Of a stretch of 64,000 nt of DNA, positions 48,527-58,275 are shown one piece after another. Origin of the DNA: Pomacea canaliculata (Eukaryota > Mollusca > Gastropoda > Architaenioglossa > Ampullariidae); NCBI RefSeq assembly GCF_003073045.1, contig NC_037592.1, positions 14,998,384-15,062,383 of the forward strand, read 5' to 3'. The position numbers and the translations under genes are program-made. Positions within the stretch are counted from its first letter, which is position 1. Every line of letters begins with the position of its first letter. The notes under the pieces were generated by a model. That model saw only the letters and a program-made list of their open reading frames with translations. It searched no databases and had not been told where the DNA came from.

Positions 48527-51500
48527 CTAGTACAATGCATACTCCTCTTCGTTGGAAAGCTTATTCCACAGTCCTCTACTGAGTGTTTCCAAGTTGTCAG
48601 ACCGTTTTCCATGCTGCGTGTGCCAACCCTGTTGACGTTTTCCCCTGGGAGTTTCCATGTGGTTATGGCCGTCTTCCAAAGGACTCTCCGGATTCGGATA
48701 ACCGCCATCCTCCTCCACCTGACGTTTTCCCTGATGGCCATGGCCGTCGTCCTCATGATGATCGCCCTCCTCCTCCTGACGTTTGATATTCAGATGGTCT
48801 TCTGTCGGAATCAGAGAGGTCGGCGTCTCGTCTCTTCGGTGTATTTCTTCCCCACTGTAAGGGATCTGGCCATGGGTTGCTTTTTGTAGCTTACCTTCAC
48901 AGAAAACTGAAACAAACCAAAAGACAAACAATTAATTTAATTCCTTCAGTTTTTTCCAAGATGCTAGAGATATTCGTGACGGTATTTCTTTGTATTCTGT
49001 CTTTACACGTTTATGTTTTGTTGTTTGTTCTTGTTATTTATTTATTTTATTTTATTTTATTTTATTTTTTGTCATAACACATTTCGCATTCATACACCGT
49101 TTGTAAAGGTGAGCAGTAGTAATTTTAATATCTGGCCGCATTGCTAACGGCAGTGACAATCGGGATAACCTGGCAGAGGCGAAAACGAGCAGACCAGGGT
49201 GTCCCCCGATGGCTGCTTCCACCTTTCAGCAGCAGAAAGTCGCTCGATCCCCGTTTTTGCGACAATCGCTGTTAGTGAACGTCATAAGTGGAAAGAAGGA
49301 GAGTAGACAGGGGAAGGGAGGAGCGAGGTTCGCCTGCTTGTCCCTGTCTGGAAGACTGAAGTCTTCTCTCGAACATGCGCTTGCTGCCTGGGGGAGTGGG
49401 GTTGCTGTCCTGCCCCGTCACACCCACCATTATCTTCTCAACCAGCAGCCATCACTGCACTTGCTGCTGTGGTCGCCATCACCTCTGACACTGAATAAGT
49501 TAAAAATCAACTCGCGTGGGCTTTTATAGTGAATTAGGAATTATAGACCATAAGTGGAAAGAGGTGTCTAGGGCACTGCCTGTGATTGGAACCCCTTTTA
49601 AATCAGGTACTTACAGACCTGAGCCAACCTTCGTTAAAAGCTTCCGGAATGTGCTCACTATTATTTTTTTAAATCAAGTACATAGCCCCACTTTGATTCA
49701 CGAATTTCATGTCTTTCCCCATGGACATGCACGAGAAAGGCGTAATGTCCATTATGTTGATCTTGAACTATGGAAATGTTGAAGCTGTCAGAGCTACTTG
49801 AGCTGATGGCACATCTGGTCTCGAAGCTTAATCAAGCGAGTTTATGTGAATATCTGCACATTGATGTTTGAAGGCTTCCTCGAATCGTTCTCCATCCATT
49901 AGTTTTGTGGACATCGCCTTTGTTTTTAGGTATACAAGTAGACTTTGGCTTATACACAGCTTATGACGATGTAAGAGCAGCACGTTGGTACAATAACTTT
50001 GGAGCTGATATATACAATGCCTGTCCAACCGTTCTTGTCCTCCACTGGTAAATTGTTGTAATAATAAATGGATGGAGAAGAAAATTTGTCTCTGTGGGAT
50101 TTAATTTGAGCTACCAGTAGCATATCTCATGACAGACAAAATTAAAATAAAGATGTCCCGGAATAAAATATATTGTCTACGACCTTTGTGTAGACGAAGT
50201 GAATAATCTTGCAATTTTTTGTTACATATTTCAAAAACATATTTTATTATTCATAATGTTCTGTTTCCAGTAACCATTGGTAACTGATCTAGAAGTTTAA
50301 CACCGTGCAAAAAATTTAAACCCCAGGTGGCATTAAAGTTTTAATACTCAAAAAATTAAAGACGACATTTCTTTGGAAGCTTTAGTTATGTCTTAAAACA
50401 AACCGTCTGGTGTATTTCTGTAAATTTATTGTTGAAATGTCAGTGGCCTTTTGGGGACAGACAGAAAGGCCAACTTTCAACCTTTTTAACAGACGGAGGA
50501 ACCACGAGCTGGTGTCATGTGATTTCAAATCGTCTGTTCGTTGAATTTATTAAAGATTTTTGAGTTTGTAGACACAAGTCAGACAAGATTAAAAACTCAG
50601 AGTTCTCGTTAATTTTCTGTGACCTTTGCAATGTATTCCTTTTCAGCTATTTATTTTGCTTATCCTTCAGACAATAGGTCAAGCTGATATTTACGTTCAT
50701 ATCCGATAGACATGGTTAAATTATCTTATGAGAATTCGAAACAACACTTAAAAGGCAATAGGGAATGAAAAATACTAAAGAAAAGGAAATAAGGCTTCAA
50801 ATATTTCACCCCAGAAAAAAATCTTAGACTCATTAAAGACTGATATTTGTCTGTTCTGGCAGTGTTTATTATCGTGTGATTATTTCATTTCAGTGTAAAC
50901 TGGCTTTAGAAATCTGAGTGAAATACCTGATATATGTTACAGTGTATAGTGTAATATGAAATATATGATGACAGTATCCAAGCGCTGAAACCTTTCCTTT
51001 TTTTAATTGTGTGCACCTTTCCTTTTTTCATTTATTCACTGCATGCAATACATTTATACACGAGTTAACATTTTTCATGATAGTCAAAGCATATTTCATT
51101 TTTAAAGTTAGGACTCTCTCTTATAATTTGATTGCTTTTATAACTCTAAACTGTAAAAAAAATAGTGTTAGAAAAATGTAGGAAAAGTAAGGAAAAGTAA
51201 ATGGAATTATTTCTTCCTAACTCCTGACTACCATAGCAAAGTTTCAAAGAAAAATTGGTCATCTAAATTCAATATGTTAATCAGATAAATTATTAATGTT
51301 AGTATGACATCAGCAATTAGCTCTTTGGCAGTATCGGTATATAATTTATTTTTCAATGGTAAATAAATTAGTTAGTTATAAGATTTTAGTCCTAGGGTAA
51401 CTGCAAAATGATCAGACTGAGAGCCTCCAATAATGTTTATCGTTTATTTCATGCAACGGTGATTAGAAAATAACCTAGGCAGCTTTTTGGATTCAACTAA

Positions 51501-52630
51501 ATCTCCTCCAGTCAGTAACAATTTCACGCCATGTGTCCACGAAAGCCAAGTGAATCATCGTTTCTCTTATTTCTACTTCCTGGGCGATTGACATAGTTCC
51601 TGTAATTTCTGGCTTCTAGATTAGGGTTTGAAATTGCTTTCCAGTCTCTTCAAACAATTATTTGTAAGTTTCTCATGCTTTCAAGGAGCTGGAAGACTTC
51701 GTTCTTGTGTACCTGTACAACGGGCAGTACGTGTGAGTCCCGCTACTTAAAAGAAAAGACGAGAGAAGGAGAGAAAGAGAGAGAGAAGCGGAGTTGCAGT
51801 ATTTCAAACTCATTCTCTTTACAAGGCGGCTGCAATGGTTTAAAAAAAATCCTACGATTTATTCAACGCGAAACCAAATTAGGAACAACTACCACAATTA
51901 AGGTAAAATAGCAACTAACCCGAACTGGAAAGTCTCTGTCTCTTTTTCGGTCCTACCTCTGGTCAGTTTGCAAGAGCTGATATATTAAAAACTAATTTTC
52001 TGTATCACTCTCGTTCTTTCCTTCTTCGAACTAAAGTGCTTTCAAGGATATAAGTAATCAAATAAATCAAAGTATATAAACACCTGTTAACAGAGGATAA
52101 AGTAGAACTCTCTCATTCTTATCTAAATCACAGATGGATACTCATATCCCCTTGTGTGTGCGTATTTATATATATTCTCAGAAAAAAAACTCATATACAG
52201 ATTCTATTAACTCTTCTAGGTCACCGTCCTCAACTTAACAAATCCAGCTAATTTAGTGAGGGTCTTTTTATTTCTTGCAGCTGAAGCTGAAGCTGTCTCG
52301 ATAGTGCTGGAACTACTCGCGGCAAGTTTATGGAGAATCTGGATTTTTTTTTTTCAAATATAATTTTCGGACCCTCGTTTTTTTATATCGCGATCTAGTG
52401 GTTCCAATAACAAGGTCGGGAATTCCGAATTTAACCGGAAATTATAGCCGGAGGTTCAAATGTACCTTGTTGGGTGTATCTCTTAGAAGAATCAACACAT
52501 GGCTGTATGATGGTGGCAGTTGGCTAAGGCTGAGGTTAAGAATTAAAAACTCTGGCTCACCTGATAGATATCCGGCAGCAAGAAGCGATCCCAGGAGGAT
52601 GCATGCCGGCCGAACTCCACTTACTTTCAT
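48527..52630 (-). CDS. Neuropeptide precursor, two exons, 149 aa
   Basis: Exon 1 is 52630-52561 and exon 2 is 48906-48527; the intron is about 3.65 kb with GTGAGC donor and TTTGTTTCAG acceptor, and phases match (1/2). Residues 1 to about 23-27 form a signal peptide (MKVSGVRPAC, then ILLGSLLAAGYLS). A spacer follows up to KR at 65-66. Then come three peptides, each starting with Gln and ending Gly-Lys-Arg: 67-82 (QEEEGDHHEDDGHGHQ), 86-111 (26 residues ending METPR) and 115-122 (QQGWHTQH). The last segment, 126-149, ends NEEEYALY. KR cleavage, Gln cyclisation and Gly-directed amidation would give three amidated peptides that could start with pyroglutamate. I match it to no family. The GGAAAACGTCA word recurs at the cleavage sites, suggesting growth by internal duplication. 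A TATA box lies about 75 bp upstream of the ATG. Confidence 0.82.
49036..49070 (+). repeat. TTTTA microsatellite
   Basis: A run of TTTA/TTTTA units lies in the neuropeptide gene intron. A similar run occurs at 55618-55643. Confidence 0.85.
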
Positions 52631-52702
52631 TTTTAATCAGAGCTGAGTCGCTGATGCACGTGCGCTATCAAAGTATGGAAGATGCACAGACTTTGCCACA
52701 CA

Positions 52703-52728
52703 ATTTATAGACTGTTGTGACGACGTGG
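52703..52728 (-). promoter_or_regulatory. TATA box and CRE-like site of the neuropeptide gene
   Basis: On the minus strand CTATAAATTG (TATAAAT, 52709-52703) lies about 75 bp before the ATG at 52630. That puts transcription start near 52675 and leaves a 5'UTR of about 45 bp. Just upstream, 52718-52728 reads TGACGACGTGG on the plus strand, a CRE-like word. The spacing is that of a normal core promoter. Use of the CRE-like word is inference. Confidence 0.6.
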
Positions 52729-52766
52729 AAAGTGTCCTCGTGTCATTGCAATCTCTCAAACTAATT

Positions 52767-52812
52767 CCACACACACACCCCACACTCCCAACACCCCACA
52801 CTCCCAACTACC
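52767..52812 (+). repeat. AC-rich tandem repeat
   Basis: An AC run is followed by repeated CCACACTCCCAAC units. It lies just upstream of the neuropeptide gene promoter. Confidence 0.75.
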
Positions 52813-53500
52813 TCTTCACAGATTACACACACACCTAAAGCCGTTATGTACTCATTAAACTGCCTTATGTTTTCACAGCTCCCCCCTCTCTCTCTCCCCC
52901 CCCCACACACGCACACACACTTTCCCCACCCCATGGCACCCTCGCCATCAACTCTGGTTGACGTCTGTCCGGTGCACGCGCGTGAGCGTGCGTGTGTTGT
53001 TCATAAAAACTAAACGGCAACAAAGCCAAGTATGGGCCGTGCACACCGCCTCCTGCCTTCCACCCTTTCTGCCTCTTCTCTGTGCGTTTGTGCACCTGTA
53101 AATCTCATGCGCGCGCACTCGTGACGCATTCCCATTTTGCAGGGAGACAGGTAACTTAGCAACGACCGAAAAAAAAACACGATAATGCTTGTTGAAAAGT
53201 GCAAAGCCCGATCACCTCACGGCTCCGGATCCAGTTGTGTTTTGTTGTTATTGAATATTGTAATAGACTGTCATTAACGTTTCAGAAAACGATTCTCTCT
53301 CTATTTCTTGCTTGTCTTTAACAAGAGGAGGATTTCGAGGATTAGATGCCGATGTCCAGAAACCACTGACATCTGTCTGGTTTCGGATTTCGCGGGACAG
53401 CAGCAGGTGGTGTCGCTGGGTAGAACATTTGAGATAGCGATATCGAACATTTCTAAGCGATGATGGAAGATAACGATGAAGATGTCATTAGCGTCCGCTA

Positions 53501-53522
53501 GTCACATGATCACGTGACGTCT
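53501..53522. promoter_or_regulatory. E-box/CRE composite
   Basis: TCACATGATCACGTGACGTC combines a CANNTG box, a palindromic CACGTG box and TGACGTC overlapping it. It lies about 0.9 kb upstream of the neuropeptide gene start on that gene's sense. A near-identical CACGTGACGTC occurs at 56506-56516. Regulatory function is inferred from motif content only. Confidence 0.3.
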
Positions 53523-54169
53523 GGCGTCGTATGAAAAAAGTACATGACCCTCACTTCCCACAGAGTCAATAAACTAAAAACACAGCAGACCGTAAACCTT
53601 GAGTTTTTTTGTACCTCCACCAACACGAGAGTTAGCATCCTTTGAAGCTAACGTAGAAAATTCGTCTGCAAGCAGTCCAGAGATATGTCCTTGCACCCAA
53701 TCCACCCTTGCACGAGGCTGTCATCTGCTCGCGGAATATGGAAGACTAAGACCAGAAAACGTGGCATAAAATATTCCTTTTCTCCAAAGAGCTTAAATCC
53801 CCCGTCCTCTCATCAAAACACAATAAATAGCCCCACCTTTTCTTTCTATAAATGAACCTTGATTTATTGGATTCAGAACTCAGAGATGGTAACGGCAATT
53901 TGATTAACTACAAAACTGTGGGGTTTTTTTTTTTTTCGCTGTTTGACGATCTTTACCGGAAACCGTTGTGGAGAAACACCTGAGACGCGAAAGAAGCAGA
54001 GAACAAGTTCTGTCATCGATGCTGCTCTTTGACAGGAAATCTTTTTTTTTCTGGAGATAAGCTGATGAAGATCCAATCGATCAAAGTGCTGCTTCCTGTG
54101 GTACAGTTGGTGGAGTGGGAGGTGTGTGGTCAGATTTCAGAGGTGCGGCAATATTTCTAGAAGAGAGCT

Positions 54170-54640
54170 CGCGTGATGTTTAGGACGTTAAAAACAAGTT
54201 TTCAAACGTTTGCTTTTCTTATTCAAAGCGTATCCGCCACCATCGAATCCTTTAAGAGTTCACTAAAAACACGTCTGTTCTGTGAGCATACCCTAACAAC
54301 AGTCCACATAATGCCAGTTCATCTGGTATCCCTTTCTCTGGCATTTTTTTTTCGTCCATTGACATGTCCACCTGCTCTTCTCCCTCTACAGATTCACATA
54401 CCTGTCTCTCTGTCATTACTATTTGTCCCCCGATTCGAGTCTTCTGTGTTTGTCAGTACTGTTTTTCATCTTTCTGTTCTTCGTATGCTCTGTGTCTTGT
54501 TTGGTTTTTTTATTATTTTTTTTTTGTTTATTTATTTGTTTGTTTCAAGCGCTCAGAGAATGTTCCTTCGTGAGCGCGATCACGCTTTGCATGAATCACG
54601 TTGTTTCATATTATTATTATTCCCTGTAAGTGGGGCGCTG
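54170..54640 (+). mobile_element. LINE 3' end with ATT tail
   Basis: It starts with reading FKSSLKTRLFCEH, matching the FKxxLKxxLF motif at the C-terminus of many LINE reverse transcriptases. About 300 bp of T-rich 3' sequence follow, then TTCAAGCGCTCAGAGAATG, GCATGAATCACGTTG and TTTCATATTATTATTATT. Shorter relatives are at 12770-12905 (minus) and 47590-47690. The 5' part of the element is absent. Confidence 0.6.
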
Positions 54641-55617
54641 GTGGGACTAGAGAAATCCATGTAGCGAGAGCAGATGATGAACGAGATGAACTTGTCTTTA
54701 TTTTCGTTTTCTAGGATGGGCAATATTTGTCGTTCTCTTGTTTATTGTGCTTCTCCTTAGGGGGCAGGGGACAGCTGTAAAGAAAGCCCGGCCTCAGTCT
54801 ATGCGATTATGTCGTGTATATGTATTTATGTTTGCGAATGATTGCTGGGAAATATCAGAGCTTTCGACGTGAGGATTTCGAGTTTCAAGATAGCAGCGAG
54901 ATATTTTCAGGCACGTGGAGAGTGATGGGATCAGAGTGTCATGGAGGACTGATGCTGAGGAGGCGTAAACGGCGCTGTCACGTCCTCGTCACGTTGGACT
55001 CACTGGTTGTCGAAATGCCGCTGGACGCCGATTATTTAGGGAGAACTTGGCAGCTGGGTCTGTCTGCAACAATGGTGGCCTGCATGCTGCATATCGGGTG
55101 AAAAAAAAAAAGAAGACTGGGGAGGAAAGTGTGGGATGACACGTGGGCCACTGTGAACAGTGACGTGGGCCACTCACCGTCAGGTTCTACTACTACTTGA
55201 TGTAAACAAATTTACAATCACAGTTTAATGCAAGGGGCCCATAAAGGTCGTCTTACTCGTCTGCCCCCGGTGTCCTAGCTGACGGCGGTGGCTCTGGTTC
55301 CACTAGACCCCTTGTTGTTCAGAATCCCTACAAAAAATTAACTGGCGGACGTCCCTGCTCCCTCTTTCCTAACAGCTTTTCAAAAGATCCTTTACATCTA
55401 TTTATCCGCGTTTGTCAACAAGACATTAATGACGTATTCGAGTATCTGAAGCATTAACCAACAAAATAGTCAAGCTACTTTAGACGATGCAGCTGTCGGA
55501 AAATCTCGTGTTTCTCGCCAATTTTCGTGTCTGCAACTTCAAACAAGACCCAAACAATCTTCAGGCAGCACCTGCACAGTCTATTTTCAAAACTTTTCCA
55601 CCAATTTCATCATGCAT

Positions 55618-55643
55618 ATTTTATTTTATTTTATTTTATTTTT
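55618..55643 (+). repeat. TTTTA microsatellite
   Basis: About five TTTTA units in intergenic sequence. Confidence 0.9.
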
Positions 55644-56501
55644 TGTATTATTTATGACGTCCGGATTTTGTTTTCTTTTATGTTTAAAACTTCTTCTCCC
55701 GTTCGCACTTTATTTAGCATGTACTCTTCCTCAACCTATCTTCCAGTATTGTCTACCCCTGTAGGCAGTGTACACGACTTACGCCTCCTGTTGTCTGCAA
55801 TATCACGAAGATATCTGCGGCTTCCCCATTTGATCAGCAATTAGATTTCTATCAAATGATTTGTGAATATCGGTTTCCTGTTAAGAGTTTTGTATTGGTC
55901 GAAGGCCTTGGTACGTCCACGTTGAGCTGATGGGGTGATCATGCACGTGGAAACGGAGAGCCGAGTGGTTGGATCACACTTGTTGATTTGATGTCGTGTA
56001 ACTCAACCACCCACTCTTTCCCAACAGCAGACCTATCTGTTAAATGAGAACCGGACCAGCTGTTGGGTTAGTGAAGGGAAGGCAACGAGGAAAGGAATGA
56101 TATCTGCTTCGAGGAAAGTTCAGTCTCTTCACACCTCACTCTACCTCGAGACTACCTTTCTATTTTACATGGGTAGATGAATGTTAGTAGTCGGCTGTGT
56201 CAGTGAAATGGTCTGGACATCTGTACAAATCTGTGCACCATCATAGCCAATCTTCCCATTCTTTCTTCTCTCTAAAACACACACAAACACACACATGCAG
56301 ACATAAAAAGAACCAATCTCCCAAAATACAAAGCTTTCAGAATCTCAATGCCGATGTATTCTTTGAAATTAAAGGACACAGACCATCAATATCCAGACCT
56401 AGCTCGCAAAGCTGACAAAAACGGGGATTGAAAAATGTTACGTGGCGTTCACTTTCAAAACCAGTTAGTACTTCAAGCGTTCTCTCCGGCCCTGGGTGAG
56501 C

Positions 56502-56518
56502 TGGTCACGTGACGTCGT
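56502..56518. promoter_or_regulatory. Second E-box/CRE composite
   Basis: GGTCACGTGACGTCGTG repeats the CACGTGACGTC core found at 53511-53521. Both lie upstream of the neuropeptide gene; this one is also about 0.6 kb downstream of the weak 57-58 kb gene model. Function is inferred only. Confidence 0.25.
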
Positions 56519-57100
56519 GTCAAGCCTGCAGACATGAGGTCAAAGAGGAGCGGTGACGCGGTGGGCATGCTTCAGCACGTGCAAGCAGGTGCTTCACTTG
56601 AACTGCATACACAGATCGAGAACTCCCGCCTCTGCAAAAAATAAATTAAATAAAGTAAAAAAAACAACATTTTTGAGCAGTGAGTGTAGAAATATCATGC
56701 TTTCGCATTGTGGGCTGGTGTAGGGAGGCAAACAGAATCTCAAATGGCCTGGAGTTTATAAAAATGTTCTTAAGATTTTTAGGCAAGAGAATACCATTAA
56801 GGAAGCCACCATTAAAGTCATCGGCCGTTGATTGATCAGTTGGTTGGTTGATTGATTTATTGATTTTCCGGTGTATTTTTTGAAGGAAGAATAACTCGTT
56901 CAGTTGTCGGGGATGGGTCCTCGTAAACAGCGCAACCGTCTTCTTTATCTAAGCTTCTAGTAAATGTAGGAGGTCTTCTTTATATAAGCTGCTAGTAATG
57001 GAGAAGGTCGTCAGGGTGATTGATGATGTCACGCTTCAAAAACAAAAAACAAAAAAAAAAACATGCATTGTCACGCTCGGTCGGTATGATGGTGTTGCGG

Positions 57101-58275
57101 TCAACGTCTGTGAGTGGCAGTAGGAGCGGCTAGCTTCCACAGTATTCGCATCCTGCGACCTGCATCGTCAAAGTTTAAAAAATAATTCCCTTGGCATAGT
57201 AAGTTGCTCTTCTGTTGTGTGGGGACCGGACTGCCCACTACGCGTGTTCGCGTGCATGCTTGTGCATGAGTACGTGCTTGTGCATGCACGGTGTGGTACC
57301 AGACCCTGTCAGTGTCAGCTTGCACGACAATGCATCACCTTTAAGGGTTAGGAAGAAAATAAATTCGTCCATGATGGATTCCCCGAGCGCTGTGGCTTCT
57401 GGACTGAGGTCATAGCTTTTGCTTGGCCCCATCATCTCCAGTCGATTGTCCATTTCTGAGCGTCTTGTCCTAATGGGCAGCCATCCTGTACATGCAAACA
57501 GATTAATTGGACATGGACATTGGAAAAAGATGACATCCAACCCAGGTACTATATTGAAGGGAGGACAAGTCTTTACCCATGGGCAAAATGAAAAAAAATT
57601 ACGGTGCACCGTCCAGACCCCTTGGATATTGCTTTATTTTATCTGGCCTCAGGGCATCTTTGCCACTGATTTATAATAACGGTTCCAGGAGTAAAGCAAG
57701 AGTCTCGTACTCTGGACGTCACTGTATAACTACAGAGACAAGATGCTTCACCCAAGTCTTATCTCTGCTTCTTGAATACGGCCCCTGTCAATATATTTAA
57801 CTTAAAGGTACACTTCATTATAACATTGTCATCAGGTGTTGCTGTATCAAGGAACTGTATCAAAGTTTTGGTCATCAAGGAACTGCTCTTTTATTATTAT
57901 TAACTGACTTGTCTGGGGTTGTGTGCATAAAATCCACAAAATACAATGAACGGAAAACTGACCTCTGTTGTTGTCACTTACCCAGAAAATGTTGCGGCCC
58001 CCAGTGCATTCTGGTATTCTTCTGTGCTAATGATTCTACCGAAAGAATAAGAAAGAATCTCAGGAACTGTTATCCTAAAAATAAACTTCAAGCACATCAC
58101 ACTCAGTACCACCCACGCACACACTCCACACTCCAACCCCACTGAAGGCACTACTGAGAAAGAATGGAGTAGACGAGAGAGAATGAATGATTAAAATATT
58201 GCTTGCAACATGACCTTTAGGTGTGAGACGTACCGTACCATCAAACTGATACATATGTAAGTATATTGACATCAT
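57101..58275 (-). CDS. Weak four-exon model of a small, possibly secreted protein (110 aa)
   Basis: Proposed exons in transcript order: 58275-58234, 58066-57982, 57485-57339, 57159-57101. Junction phases 0, 1 and 1 all match, and the splice sites are GT/AG; the donor after 57982 (GG|GTAAGTG) is strong. The conceptual protein starts MMSIYLHMYQFDGT and has a hydrophobic run (FLRFFLILSV). It continues AQKNTRMHWGPQHFLGWLPI, then RTRR, then an acidic/Met-rich segment, and ends KLAAPTATHRR. If secreted, cleavage at RTRR would free a Trp-rich peptide. I recognise no family. The first exon is the least certain. The whole could be a chance assembly in non-coding DNA. Confidence 0.25.

Larger units (their letters stand above)
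52813..57100. other. Intergenic: microsatellites, LINE tail, no gene seen
   Basis: Apart from the LINE 3' end, a TTTTA run and the E-box/CRE composites listed separately, I find no supported exon. CT/CA-rich simple sequence lies at 52880-52925. Long open frames at 54173-54664 are explained by the LINE remnant. Confidence 0.45.

Noticed and set aside
48340-48756. 138-codon Arg-rich open frame on the minus strand
   Set aside because: It is a shadow frame of neuropeptide exon 2; the other frame contains the dibasic/amidation sites and joins the signal-peptide exon in phase.
48907-48931. Reading neuropeptide exon 2 as starting with an upstream Met (FVFWFVSVFC as signal peptide)
   Set aside because: The supposed start is TTG, a stop lies just before it, and the stretch is the polypyrimidine tract and acceptor of the intron.
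54173-54664. 163-codon hydrophobic open frame resembling a membrane protein
   Set aside because: The start matches a LINE reverse-transcriptase C-terminus and the rest is T-rich LINE 3' sequence ending in ATT repeats.
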